DNA of 64,000 nucleotides from Coniochaeta sp. PMI_546 (Eukaryota; Ascomycota; Sordariomycetes; Coniochaetales; Coniochaetaceae): contig MU271152.1 of the NCBI GenBank assembly GCA_021432605.1, positions 620,001-684,000 of the forward strand. The letters run 5' to 3'. The stretch's first letter is position 1. Every line of letters starts with the position of its first letter. The translations under genes and the position numbers were made by a program. Below, in pieces: positions 21,701-33,036 of the stretch. Under the pieces are notes generated by a model, which ran no database searches, had not been told where the DNA came from, and was given only the letters and a program-made list of their open reading frames with translations.

Positions 21701-24700
21701 GAAGGCTCTGCGGTGTGGATGACCATTGCGTTCATGTTTGAACCGGCATGGAGCAACAAGGGTGTCGGCGGAGGCATCTTTCGAGACCGAGTTTTCTCCT
21801 TACGATCGGAGAACGATGGACAATTGTCGCCCACTCGCCTGTGCCACTGCGATGCTCGTTCAGGTCGTACCATGTTGTCATCGCCAGATACCCAGGGTTC
21901 ATTGGCCCTGAGGTCTTCCTCGATGCCCGAATCCAACACAAAGTGAATCACCTCGCCACTGGCTCGCTCCTCTGCTACAGACGGCTGGCTTCTGCTCCTG
22001 ATATTCTGGCTGTCGACCCTCCGGATACTGGTCGCCCTCGCAATCTGCGCTGCGACTTGCACGCCAACAGCGACTTCGGGGGAATAGATAGAGTCCCAGT
22101 TGGTGGTGCTGTCATCTCGGGTGTCACGTGTCCTGGAGCCCGTGGTTTCCGTCCAGGAGGATTCACGGAGCGGGAGGACCGGTGAAGAACCACGCTTTCC
22201 GGCGCCGCCTTGAGATGAGGCTTGTGTGCTCTGTGTCTGCCTAAAGCTGCTATCGGTGATGCCTGGCAGCCAGCTTCGGCCAACCTCATCAGCGAAATTT
22301 GTCTCTGGGCTGAAGCGGCTGGCATTGACAGGCTTCGGGGCGATCTCATCGACATCAAAGAGGTTCTCCGTCTGAACAGACGTCTTCGTGGTCCTGTTCG
22401 ATCGGCGGTGGTCTTCCCCTTCCGTAGGAGACGAGTTCGATTCCAAGAACGCTCTCGGTACAGGAGGTAGCTGTGGCACCAAAGACTTCCTCTTTGCAGC
22501 GTTATCGCTCCTCGGTGGAGAAGGAAAAAACATTCCCATCTTCTCGTCCACGGTCATGCTCTTCGTGTCATTAGGATGCGGCCTCGACGGCATCCCAGCA
22601 CTCTTGGGAGGAGGCGGCAGAGGCGGGAGCTGCGTAGGACTGCCGGCCGTCGACATGAGTATCGACTTCCGGCTTACCAACGAGCCACCGGACCTGCTAC
22701 GCCTGTGCTTCCGAGCCTCTTCGGTCCCCGGTTCAATTTTCCTCGGTATCGGGCGCGGTCTGTGCACAACAGAGCTGGAATCATCCGGTGTCCGTGGCCG
22801 CGGTGCCATCTTCGACGCTCGGTCGTTGGCGCCGTCGATGATTCTCTGCACTTCGCGAGGATCGTCGTAGACGATGTTATTGACAAACATGACCGTCTGC
22901 TGAGCCTGTGCGCCTGCTTCCTTCGCTAGGTTGAGTTTACGGGCCCTCGGTCCGGGAGGAAGGCCGGTGGTAGGACGCCTTTGCAAAGGTGTTTTTGACG
23001 GCTCTGGCGGAGCTTCTTTCTTTGGAGAAGATAGCTTTCGTGAGGGGCGTATTCCCGGCCGTACAGCTATCTGCTGTGGTGGGTTCTGTTCGCGGGGCTT
23101 CTCGACAATAGGCGGCGAGACGGGTCGCATTTTGACGGGGCTCGCGACGAAGGGTTGCTCCTGTTCGAACATTGGCTCAACAGGCAACGGCGGAGCTTGA
23201 GACACCTCTGGCTTTGGAGGCGAGATCGGTCGCTGCGGCACTGGAGCATCCTGGTAATCCGCAGGTAGTTGACGAGGTGACCGCCGTCGGATCTCCTCCA
23301 CGCCAGGAGACAACTGCGCCGATGTTGTTGAAGACGTGCTGACTGGCTGTAAACTGGATGAAGGCAAAGTAGGAGGCGAAAATACAGAAGCGACTTCCTT
23401 GCGCTTGACACTAACCGACCGTTTCAAGGCTTCTTCAGGCGTGATGTTGGGTGGTTGGGGAGCCGGCCGCTTTGCTACGAGGTCTGACTCCCGCTTCATT
23501 GCCATAGCCCGTCGATCCTGCTCAGCTCTCGCTGCTTCCTTGAGATCGATCGTCGCAATCTTGTTGAGAGGGTTCTGAGCGTCGTTGTTCAGCAGGATAG
23601 GGTTTCCGATGGTAAGCTTGCCGGCTGATGCTGTTGCCGTAGACCCTTTGCCAAAGTCAAACAGACCCCTCTTTTGCTTCAACTCAGCAATGCTAGGTCT
23701 CCTCGCCCGATCAGGCAGTGGCATCGTCTCAACTCGAGTAGGCGGGAACAGCGCTCCTTGAACTGGAACTCCTCCCATGCCAACGATCCCAGTGATTGGC
23801 CTTGCGATGTTGGGGAGCCCCCGCGTATCCTCAAAAGCCTTTGGTGCCTCCCTTGGCTGCAGGAAAGTCGTGGACGACCTGATGGCTTGGTCTTTCAGGT
23901 CCTCATACCGACTTGGCGGATAGTCGCTGGAGTCAGCAGAAGATATGTCGCGGCTGATGTTGATCCGTCTCGGTGAGGGAGCCTCAGGCGGGCTCGATTG
24001 GCTTCCTCGAGGCGAGACAAGCTCGCCGCTGCAGGCAGTAACAATGACTGGAAATCGTTAGCTCATGTACGTCGCTGCTAATATCACAACTACTCACTGA
24101 TCAAGATGGCAAGGCCGATTGCCGGAACAGCAGTTCTGAAGATCAGATCCAATGTGGTCATTCCCAGCATCATCGTTACACTTGTCTGGAACCGAGTTAG
24201 CAGACGTTGCTTCCAGTCAGAGGTCCTACTCACCGCCGTCCATATGACGAAGCCAACCATGACAAACAAGATGGCCTTGCTCCTGGAAGAACTTGCTTTA
24301 CCCTCCTGCGCATCGGCAACCAGTCCGGTCATGAAGGCCCTGGCGGCGAGGGAAGTAATAACCAAGCCATCAAGCGCTATCACCGTGATTGCCACCGGCA
24401 TAACGGACGAAGTGGCAACGCAAAAAGTGTCGACCTGGGGTCTCGTGAAGCCGACGAAAACTCCTCCAGCAATGAAGCGTGCTGCGATGAAGATCTGCGA
24501 TATCATTCCGCCGGCCGATGTCTTCCCTGGTGTAACCATGGCCCATAGCAAGTATTGCTCCATCGCGAACCTCCCCAGCTGATCGAATAGTGTAGAGAAG
24601 ATGAGTCCGACCTGGCATGACATCGTGCCACTCGTCGTGTCAATGACGGTCGTAATGAAATCTATTTGTGCCCACAGGGCGGATGTGAGAAGGAATGTAA

Positions 24701-24900
24701 TGAGGACCAGCCTCAGGCCGTCCCGGAATATCGAAGAACCATGGCCTCTGGTGAAGAGAAATAAAGCTGCCGACGCCGCGTTGACCACGATGCCACTGCA
24801 AATTGTGTTAGCTGTTTAGTAAATAATGGCGATACCGACACGTGCTGACTGACAATGTGAAGGCCGCGATCAGCGCTTGGGAGGCGCCTTGGACCGCCAT
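18721..24900 (-). CDS. Giant membrane protein with long disordered Trp-motif tail
   Basis: A 2007-residue protein from four exons (24900-24854, 24795-24234, 24185-24098, 24047-18721). The summed exon length is exactly divisible by three, and the frame of the last exon runs without a stop from the 24047 acceptor into the long tail, so the membrane and tail parts are one gene. Residues 1 to about 240 carry roughly six or seven hydrophobic helices (for example VLITFLLTSALWAQIDFIT, MPVAITVIALDGLVITSLA, TAVPAIGLAILIIIVTA). The remaining 1760 residues are Pro/Ser/Arg/Glu-rich and predicted disordered. They contain at least nine [LM]W-x-[PK]-like motifs, a duplicated block, two copies of a W-[ST]-AAL-[ND]-[AS]-A motif and a C-terminal coiled-coil-like charged stretch. 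I recognise this as a fungal type without a firm function. One 48-base intron is in frame and stop-free. Confidence 0.75.
19520..19877 (-). repeat. Duplicated 45-residue block in giant protein
   Basis: Two copies, at about 19877-19742 and 19655-19520, encode RSDYRTTSAEPAA...EHKPLDRL...LNMW and RADYRTTSQQPAA...EHKPLEQL...TSLW. They are separated by a spacer holding another MW motif. The identity is clear over about 45 residues, so this is an internal protein duplication rather than a DNA repeat family. Confidence 0.7.
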
Positions 24901-27297
24901 GGCGATGGCGTCGAGAGGGAGCGCGCAGCAGCGAAGGAGAGAATCGAAGCCCAGTCAATGGGAGAGAGAGAGAGAGAAATGATAGACTACAAGAAACGAA
25001 GCATAATGAAAGCCGCCAATATCATCACAGGGTCCCGAATAGCGTCAAGGCCATGATGACACGCCTTCGCTATCACCGAAGAGAGAGTGAAAGAAGGAAA
25101 CAGGACAGAAGGTGAGGAGCGTGCGAGATGCTCTGCTAAGCTGAGAGACATGAGACAGTCGCCAAGCAGACTCCCAGATCCGAAGGAGGCCAATGTGCGG
25201 CGGGACTGACGTGCAGCGGGACTCTATTTCCTTCCCACCTGCACGCTGGGCAAGGGGAGGAAGCTGGTAACGAAACGGGAGTCTGTCCACTCACTGGAAG
25301 GTCCACTTGGACCATCTAATTCGGCCAGTGTGGTCTGTCTGTACGAGTGTCGCCCTGACGGGACCTGGGTCTAGGTCTCCTTTGCTCAAACAATGGCGGG
25401 CAAGGGTGGTGTTCGAGATCACTCGATTCGTACTTCATGCCGGAGGAGGGCGAAGGGGTTGATTGGCGGACATGCAAGGCTGACGAGGCTCGAGTCATGG
25501 GTTGTGCGCAGGACCCCTAGCCAAGCCTGTTTCACTTGAAACTTGAGACGTTACGCATCGACCAGCGTATACTTTGGCGGAGCAGCACTGGTCCCCCAGC
25601 TCTCCAAGCCGATGTCGCGTCTTCCAAATGTACACTGATTTTCGATGTTCTGAGCCGCATTGTGCGGATGATGGTGATGCAGCCCGCCCAGATGATCCAT
25701 CGTCGCTTAAGTTCGATGGTCGTCACCAGAATCTCATCTACCCGTCTATCCGACAGATGCGACGTCAAACATCAACAGGTGGCAGAAGAAGATCGAAACA
25801 GTCTTGGTGCTGCTCATGGAGCCATGATGAGCTGCTGACCATACGAGGCTGGTATGCACTCAGTGATGTATGACCCGGCGAAAGAAGCTCTTCGTGAACG
25901 TAGAGACTCCGACGTAGGAAGTCAGTCAGTCTTTGATTCAGCCATGAAGACGATTACCGGTAGTGATTGTCGAGACTTGGGCATCTGAGCAGAGCTCGAA
26001 GGGACTGCGCTAGTCTCTCTGACAAGGATTCTATTTTTGTTTTTCTCTCTGGCGGTCAAGTCCAGCTTGCAAGAAAGTTGGCGAAGGGGTTGAGGATAAG
26101 GCTACTGTGCTAACTTCTCCCACGGTCAAGGGAAGGTATCCAAATTCCAAGGGACCTTGCAGTGTCTCACCAACCCCACCAACCCCTATGATAACTGCAA
26201 GCGATCAGGGCGATTAAGCGTCAGGGCCCGTGCGCTTGCCGCAGCAAACCGAACCAAACCCTCCAGAGATACCTTACACTTAGGTAGGTACATAAGGTAC
26301 CTTGGAGAGAAGGTCGGGACCCCTCTGAACGTGCCTTGGATCGCTAGGTAGGATTCCGCCTCTTGATATCGCGACTCGAGATGACAGTCTTCCGTTTTCC
26401 ATGATCTTTTTTTTTTTCAATCTCGAGTAGCACCATAGGTATCATTACCCTATTAACCGTTCGCTCCCTCAGCAGACATTTTCCACATCTAAAACGCTAA
26501 GACGTAGATCTGCGGCTTCCCGCCTCGACAGGACGGGATCTATCCGTCTGCATTCCGAGTAGAAATGGAAGTTACAGAAGCCACTCAGCCGCCGTAGAAG
26601 GAAAGTTCGATCTGCATCATTCAGCCTCTCGGGATAAGGTATGAATCACTTCATGTTGGTGGCGTGCCGTCTGAGTCACGGGGGATATGACCAGCGGCAG
26701 ACACACAAACATGTCTGTCTGCAACAACTGAATCCCTTGAAATGCGATAGTGCCAGAGCAGCGTTCCATCACTTCGAGGAATCGAGGTCGGGAAAGCCGT
26801 CCTTACGACCGCTGTGTCTGCAAAGGATACACAGTAGACATCCATCTGGATGCAATTCCACCTGCAAATAGCTAGTGATTTATTTGCACGTGGGAGTCTA
26901 GAAGCTCTTCGCGTGCCTACTATGTAGTGTAGCATATTCGGCAGGACTTCCTTAGTACAGAATAGCGGGCTATTGTTGTTATCGCCCTACGCCCTTCCGA
27001 TCCAGTCGCTAGGCCGGATCCGCGACCAATCAGTTCGGGCCGGAAGTCGATGACAGATGTCGGCGCCGATCTAGAGTTGCACTACCGAATTGCCCTTTCG
27101 AAGCTTCGCAAAGTAAACAGTTTCCGTGACTCATCAAGATATCTGGCATTGATTAAAGTCTACCTTTGCGAACATAAGAAGGGACCATGTCGTAGCCAAG
27201 AGCATATTTCAGTTCAATCAACAAGACACTCCTCAGTCATCACTCGATAAGAACTTGAGAAACCAAGAAGTAAAGACGGAAATAAACAAAAGACAAG
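24901..27297. other. Large divergent intergenic region
   Basis: The region of about 2.4 kb lies between the divergently transcribed giant membrane-protein gene and the FMN-binding gene. No coding frame is convincing. Features seen are GA-rich repeats near 24961-24978, an AGGTACCT-like palindrome cluster around 26281-26305, and a T run at about 26406-26417. The rest is unexplained. Confidence 0.4.
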
Positions 27298-28210
27298 ATG
27301 GTTCGCTACGAGCTCGAATACCCCAAGCAGCCGTACAGCACGGTAAAGCGGTACGACTCACGCGGTAAGGGCCTCATCTCATCCACTCCTCCTCGCACCT
27401 CGGACCCCTATCTCACCACAAGCCTATACCCTCATACCCATCCGCTCTCATACATACTAACCCTCCCCAGCATCCTACGCCCTCTCAACAATCCACACCA
27501 TAATCTCCACCTCCCCCGTCCTCAACGTCTCCTTCACTCCCCCCAACTCCCCCTTCCCCACCATCCTCCCCATGATCGGCGCCCTGGGCTCCTTCGCCCG
27601 CCCCTCGGCAGACATAACCGACGTGCAGGACCTCTACCTCCACGGCTACGTCTCCTCCCGCATCATGAACCTGTCCCGCACCCCTGACCAGCCAGACGGC
27701 CTCCCGGTCTGCATCTCCGCCACCCACCTGGACGGCCTCGTCCTCTCCCTCACCCCCAACAGCCACAGCTACAACTACCGCTCCGCCACCCTCTTCGGCC
27801 ACGCCACGCTCGTGACCGAGGTCGACGAGAAGCTCTTTGCCATGCGGCTGATCACCAACGGCGTCGTCCCCGGACGCTGGGAGGGGACCAGGGTCCCGCC
27901 CAATGCCGGCGAGATGGCGAGCACCAGTGTGCTGAGGGTGAAGATTGCGGCTGGGAGTGCCAAGATCAGGGCCGGCGGGCCGAGTGATGATAAGGGTGAC
28001 ATGACCGACGAGGAGCTGAAGGATAGAGTGTGGACGGGCGTGGTGCCCGTTTACCAGACGCTGGGCGAGCCGTTGGCAAGCGGGTATAATAGGGCTGAGG
28101 TGCCGGGGTACATCGCTGAGTATGTGAGGGATGCGAATGAGGGAGCCAAGGAGCAGGCGCTCGAAGCGGCCACGACGTCGGCTGCACCTAAGAAGGTTAT
28201 TGATGAGTAG
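27298..28210 (+). CDS. FMN-binding split-barrel protein (PNPOx-like)
   Basis: A 268-residue protein in two exons (27298-27364, 27471-28210; GTAAGG...CAG, phase 1). It belongs to the pyridoxamine-5'-phosphate-oxidase-like split-barrel proteins (the flavin-nucleotide-binding group). The conserved run includes PMIGALGSF, DLYLHGYVSSRIMNL, VCISATHLDGLVLSLTP, NYRSATLFGHATLV and PGRWEGTRVP. Such proteins bind FMN, and a few act on heme or nucleotide-linked substrates, but no physiological role is established for the fungal group. There is no signal peptide, so it is probably cytosolic. It ends 520 bases from the convergent methyltransferase-fold gene. A 310-codon antisense frame over it is a shadow. 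Confidence 0.82.
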
Positions 28211-28732
28211 AGCCTGCGAAATGGGTGTGACGATTACTTGATCCGGCTCTGAGAGAGGATAGGGTGGCATCGTGTCCTGAGTTAGACGTATGTAAACCGC
28301 CTCCGACGCAGCTTGGAGACCACATAACCCAAGATCAGGAGGGCTATAATACGCTTTAACATGTTCGGGGGGGCTGGTACTCCACTCAACTCGATGTCGA
28401 ACGCAAGGTCGCAGCAAAAGAAGTCAAAGATCTTGAGAAGTTGCATCATTTCAGGTCATATTTAGCAAACCTACGGTCCCTTATATATACTTTTGATGGT
28501 CGACACCAACCGTCCAAGCAGCCTCGATACACGCCCGCCAACCTCATGATTCTGGCTCCGTAGCACTGTATCACCATCTCCAAACCGGGGCCACTGATGC
28601 CCGAACATACGGGCGCAACCCACGGTACACCGCGCCGTTACTGTACGACAGTCGTGCAGACCCTCCAGGTGGCCCCCTACCCCCCACTCTCTATTTACCA
28701 CCATACCTCCTGACCGCACCTCGACAGCGCGC
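28211..28732. other. Convergent 3' region
   Basis: No gene is seen. It is the shared 3' flank of the FMN-binding gene and the spermidine-synthase-fold gene. Confidence 0.4.
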
Positions 28733-30535
28733 CTACCAGTTCTCCCAAACCTCCTTGGGCAGCACACTCCGCATAACCCCCCAGTGCCCAACAGCACTCG
28801 TCCTATGCCACCTCTCCAGCTTCCCCGTGTCATTCCTGGTCACCAACCCCTCCCCAGCCCCAACCAAAAAATCCCCCTCCAGCACCTCATGCTTCGGCAC
28901 AAGAAACTGCTCCCTACTCGGGCTATTCAACAGATCCCCCTCCGTAGCCTCCCTAAACTCCACCCCCTCCCCCAGCTTCGTGCAAAAGATGACCATATTC
29001 GTGAAATCCCCCCCGGTCTTCCGAAGCCCCTCCTCGTCCCGCGGATGCTCCCTGAACACCCTGCAGCTCGGAAATATCTCCCTGACAGTAGCAACCACCA
29101 CCGCCGGCGGCGGCAGCGCAAAGTCCCCCGCGTAGTTGATAGCCATCACCCCATTGGGCCTCAGCAGCGCCGCAAGGTCAGACAAGAACTCCAGCGTGAA
29201 AAGCGCCACCGGCTCGGCGCCCCCCGTGAAGACGTCGTGGACGATGTAGTCGTACCTTCCCTCCCCCTCATCGCCGGCAATCTCCCCCGCCGACCGCCGC
29301 GCAAACGACACCGCATCCTCGACGACCGTGGTCAGCAGGCCCCCCCCTCCTTCCTCCTCCTCCTCCTCGGGCGGCAGGGCGAAGTACCTGTGCGCGAACT
29401 CGACCACCACGGGATCGATCTCGACCACCGTCGTCCTCACCCCGTGCGCCACCAGGGCGGCCGGGGTGGTGCCGATGCCCATCCCCACCACCAGGGCGGC
29501 CCGGGCCTGGGCCTGGTGGCTGTCCGGGACGACCACCAGCCGGACGGCCTCGAGCATGGCGAAGACGCCGTAGATGGGCTCTGCGACGGGGTTGGAGGCG
29601 AGGCGCGGGTGGGACTTGAGATGCACCCATTCCCCGCCGAGGAGGGAGTGGTCGCAGCGCAGGACGCGGAAGCCCGAGGCCGTGTTGTCCAGGACGGAGA
29701 TGTAGCCTGTCAGGGACTCCTGGCGGGCGAGGATTGTGTAGGATGACTGCTGGAGGGTGCTGTTTAGGTTGGAGAGGGCGTAGGGGGAGGGGACGTGGGT
29801 GTTGAGCAGGGTGAAGTGCAGGACTGCGGGGAGGGAGTAGAGGATGAGTTTGGATGGGGAGAAGAGGGTGTAGGAGAGGAAGAGGACGGCTTGTAGGCCG
29901 AGACGGGTGAAGATTGGCGAGGAGCCGATGTACTGGTTGAGGTAGGAGGATGACAGGTGCTCCGTTAGCTTGTAGAAGCCGAAGGACAGCAGGCCGGGCC
30001 AGCTGGGGAGTTTGCCGGCGTGGGCTTCTTCTAGGTAGTTGGCGACGCAGGCTACGGAGACGACGACCAGGGGGAAGAGGGTGAGCAGTTCTGTGACCAC
30101 CGGCCCCCAGATTGCACCCAGGGAGGAGCTGGTTTTGAAGAGGAAGAATTGCACGGCAGGAATGTATGCTGCCATGAGCGGAAGCCAGCGGTGTGCTCTC
30201 CGCGGAAGACTCCTGTTCGTGGACCAGCCGATGAAGCAGGCGGCGTTCATCAGCTTGGCGTGGTGGATGCTGGAGGGGATGGAGCCGTAGACGGGCGAGA
30301 GGGTCAGCTGGGAGACGTTGGAGTAGATGGCCATGAGGACGACCAGGACGGCCGACTTGAGGTGGAGGGTTGCCTGCTCACGGGCTGTGTTGAGCCAGGT
30401 CTCATCTTTGGCTTTGACGGCGAGGTCTTTGAGTTCCTTCTCGAAGCTTTCCTTGGTGAACGGTGGTGGTTCTAGAGCTGGTCCTTGAGTCCTGGGTGAC
30501 TTTGACTTGGACGACTTTGGTGTTTTTGGTGCCAT
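28733..30535 (-). CDS. Polytopic protein with spermidine-synthase-fold domain
   Basis: A 600-residue, single-exon protein. A basic N-terminus (KTPKSSKSKSPRTQ) is followed by about six hydrophobic segments between residues 60 and 270. A class I SAM-binding/aminopropyltransferase-like Rossmann fold follows from about residue 275 to 530. Motif I reads VVGMGIGTTPAAL, followed by TTVVEIDPVVVEFAHRYF (acidic ribose-binding residue in VVEID) and YDYIVHDVFTGG. True spermidine synthases have an Asp-containing catalytic loop (VDSSDP), which here reads HDVFTGG, so polyamine synthesis is doubtful and a methyltransferase or other role is as likely. A Glu6-Gly4 insert lies near residue 390. Membrane-fused members of this superfamily are widespread and mostly uncharacterised. 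Confidence 0.8.
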   Translation of the reverse strand: MAPKTPKSSKSKSPRTQGPALEPPPFTKESFEKELKDLAVKAKDETWLNTAREQATLHLKSAVLVVLMAIYSNVSQLTLSPVYGSIPSSIHHAKLMNAACFIGWSTNRSLPRRAHRWLPLMAAYIPAVQFFLFKTSSSLGAIWGPVVTELLTLFPLVVVSVACVANYLEEAHAGKLPSWPGLLSFGFYKLTEHLSSSYLNQYIGSSPIFTRLGLQAVLFLSYTLFSPSKLILYSLPAVLHFTLLNTHVPSPYALSNLNSTLQQSSYTILARQESLTGYISVLDNTASGFRVLRCDHSLLGGEWVHLKSHPRLASNPVAEPIYGVFAMLEAVRLVVVPDSHQAQARAALVVGMGIGTTPAALVAHGVRTTVVEIDPVVVEFAHRYFALPPEEEEEEGGGGLLTTVVEDAVSFARRSAGEIAGDEGEGRYDYIVHDVFTGGAEPVALFTLEFLSDLAALLRPNGVMAINYAGDFALPPPAVVVATVREIFPSCRVFREHPRDEEGLRKTGGDFTNMVIFCTKLGEGVEFREATEGDLLNSPSREQFLVPKHEVLEGDFLVGAGEGLVTRNDTGKLERWHRTSAVGHWGVMRSVLPKEVWENW

Positions 30536-31011
30536 CTCGACGATGAATGTCGACGATGGAGAGTCTCAGACTCTCCTGGTCATGAGGGTACTAATGGGAT
30601 GAAATCACAAAATGAAGAGCAGTGTGATATGCAATAACAGCCAGCTGTTGAAGCTCTCACGATGTCCTGATGTCCTGATGAACAGGTTGCAAATGTAAAT
30701 GTGGTCTCATTGGTCCAGTGTTTGAGACAGAGTTCCGGCAAAAGTAGGGGTTGGCAACCAGGGGTCCACGCACCCCTGTCAGAACACTCCAGAACCCCAC
30801 CAACACAGTTTTGCTCTCCGCTGGGGAAAGCTTCCAGGTCTTCGGCTACAGTGGTGTAATGACGCCAGACACTTTCTGGCCATAGCGTCATTTCTCATGG
30901 GATCCCGGCGACTTTCACAAGCTTCTTCTACACAAGAAATTTATTCTTTCCTTAACCACTACGAATTGCCTTGTCGAGATCGCGATATTGGAAGTAAAAA
31001 AAATCGCAGCC
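30536..31011. promoter_or_regulatory. Divergent promoter, SpdS-like and OPI3 genes
   Basis: A region of 476 bases lies between two divergently transcribed genes. No specific element is recognised. Coding frames inside it are short and lack domains. Confidence 0.4.
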
Positions 31012-31779
31012 ATGTCTTCCTCCTTAAAACTAACCGACCTGGTCGACTTTGACCAGAAGACTCTCCTTGGTAGGCGCAGACTAGATAGATGTCCGGTTGC
31101 GGTGAGGACAGCTTTGCTAAACCCCCGACAGTATCCGCCCTGAGCATCGCCTTCAACCCGACCTTCTGGAAGTAAGGAGACATTCTGCTTCTAAACCTGG
31201 ACATATCCGTCCCTTTTAACTTAACTAATGGCAAACGGCAACAACAGCATCGTCGCCCGCCGCGAGTACCGCACCCACTTCCTGACGCGCCTCTTCGGCG
31301 GCAACCGCCAAGCAGCCTGCTACTTCCTGGCAGCCACCATCTTCTCCCTCGGCCTGGTCAGGGACTTCCTCTACGAGCGCGCCCTCAGCCACCAGCCCTC
31401 CCACCCTCTCCTCTCCACCGACCTGGCCACCTACATCGGGTACGCCCTGATCGCCGCGGGCAACGTGCTCGTCATCTCCTCCACCTGGGCGCTGGGCATC
31501 ACGGGCACGTTCCTGGGCGACTACTTTGGCATTCTGATGGACCACATGGTCACGGGCTTCCCCTTCAACCTCACCGATGCGCCGATGTACAACGGCTCGA
31601 CCTTGAGCTTCTTGGGGGCCGCGCTGGTGTACGGCAAGCCCGCTGGTGTGCTGCTGACGGTGTGGGTGTTCCTCGTCTACAAGGTCGCCCTGGCATTCGA
31701 GAATCCGTTTACTGCGGCCATTTACGCGAAGAGGGAAAGGGAGAGGGCTGGCCGGAGGGGGGGAAAGAAGGAGTTGTAA
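31012..31779 (+). CDS. opi3: Phospholipid methyltransferase OPI3
   Basis: A 209-residue integral membrane enzyme in three exons (31012-31069, 31132-31171, 31248-31779). The second exon is only 40 bases; phases 1 and 2 join as LLVSALSIAFNPTFW and WNIVARREYR, as in fungal orthologues. It catalyses the last two SAM-dependent methylations converting phosphatidylmonomethylethanolamine to phosphatidylcholine in the endoplasmic reticulum. Evidence includes TRLFGGN, YFLAATIFSLGLVRD, GTFLGDYFGILMD, GFPFNLTDAPMYNGSTLSFLG-type motifs and the AFENPFTAAIYAKRERER end. Several hydrophobic helices and a basic C-terminus fit the family, whose usual length is about 200-210 residues. Confidence 0.93.
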
Positions 31780-33036
31780 ATATCTGCTAAGCCGGGGGGG
31801 GGGGAGGGGGTAGCAATACGCAGTGCGCAGGAGGGGTGTGCTGCGTTTGTGGAAGATGTGAGGAGAGCACGGAGTTGATGCGATCCGAGTGGAAACGGAG
31901 CGGATGTGTGCGAAGTTGCCGTTGCTCAATTGATCTTGAGCGCTGCGAGGAAAGTTTCGCTGTGGTTTTTCTCGTGAAGCTGTGGTTGACGACGTGAGAT
32001 CTGACCAACCCAACCGGGGCGGGTGTCAGAGCGGGCGGATGTGTGAGGTGGACATGGACATTGCCGGAGACACCAAAAAAGAGAGCACGTGAGGTGCAGA
32101 GACGGGCATTGCATGAGGTGATAGGGCTTGGTCACCGATCTGGATACTTGGCGACAAGGGGGGGGAAAGAGGCTTTGCATTCAACTTATTTATGGCGTAA
32201 CCATCAACTGGTCAGCAAGCGATTTCTTTAGGAATAATCATAATAATGTCATTGGCTTTGAGACGTGGAAGCAATGCAGCCGGCCGGAAGGGACTCCGTG
32301 CATCGTCCGCTGTATGCGTGCCGGACGTGCACCCATCAAGGTGCCAAGTCGTGATGAGCAGAGCGCAATTGATTGACGTGTACGTAGCGGTGAGAGGGAA
32401 ACATGGAATACGCGCTCAGAAGGGTAGGTAAGTGAGGTAGATACTTGAGAAAACCAACCCTTCTCGTCGTTTCCCGGCTTGCTAAGTGTACAGATCATAC
32501 TAGAGATAACTGCTCCGGAAGATCGAATCGATCGCGAGTGGTTCAATGACCCCTCGGCACTTGGCTCTCCCTTGTCCTGTGGTACGTCTTTCAAAGGTCT
32601 TCCGTTCCGGGCCTTAGATTCCGTAAACATTCCGGGAGAAACCGTGGGGTCGGCAAAATCCCTGACCAAATCGTGGCGTCTGGGGTCACCTGATTGGCCG
32701 GCTTGTTCTTGGCCACGAGAAATCTCGAGCCCGGGTACGTACCGGTTTCAGCACCGATACGGGTGACGATGATGCATAAGAACAAGCGCTATTCCTGGTC
32801 TAGAATCATCTGGTGTTTCTTTGATTGATGTGATTCTTTGTATGTGACTTTTATTAGTCTGTCTATCAATTTGACTGTTTGGCTTTCTGTCTGTTTAATT
32901 CAGCGTATCTCCTTCCCAGACACGGGAAGCAGATGGAAGGAAGGTGCAGATTCACTCCGAGTCACTGCCAATTGAGGAAATCTTCCACATTTATCGCCAT
33001 CGTCATTGGCGGGGCACATCGCCTGCATCATTCACC
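31780..33036. other. Intergenic, upstream of NRAMP gene
   Basis: No gene is supported. A G9-containing run lies at about 31794-31804 just after the OPI3 stop. The rest is presumed OPI3 3' end and the promoter and leader of the metal transporter. Confidence 0.4.

Noticed and set aside
27485-28417. 310-codon minus-strand open frame
   Set aside because: Antisense to the FMN-binding gene; Gly/Val-rich and without homology that I recognise.
28733-30535. Calling the SAM-fold protein a true spermidine synthase
   Set aside because: The catalytic loop is altered and membrane helices precede the domain, so only the fold is claimed.
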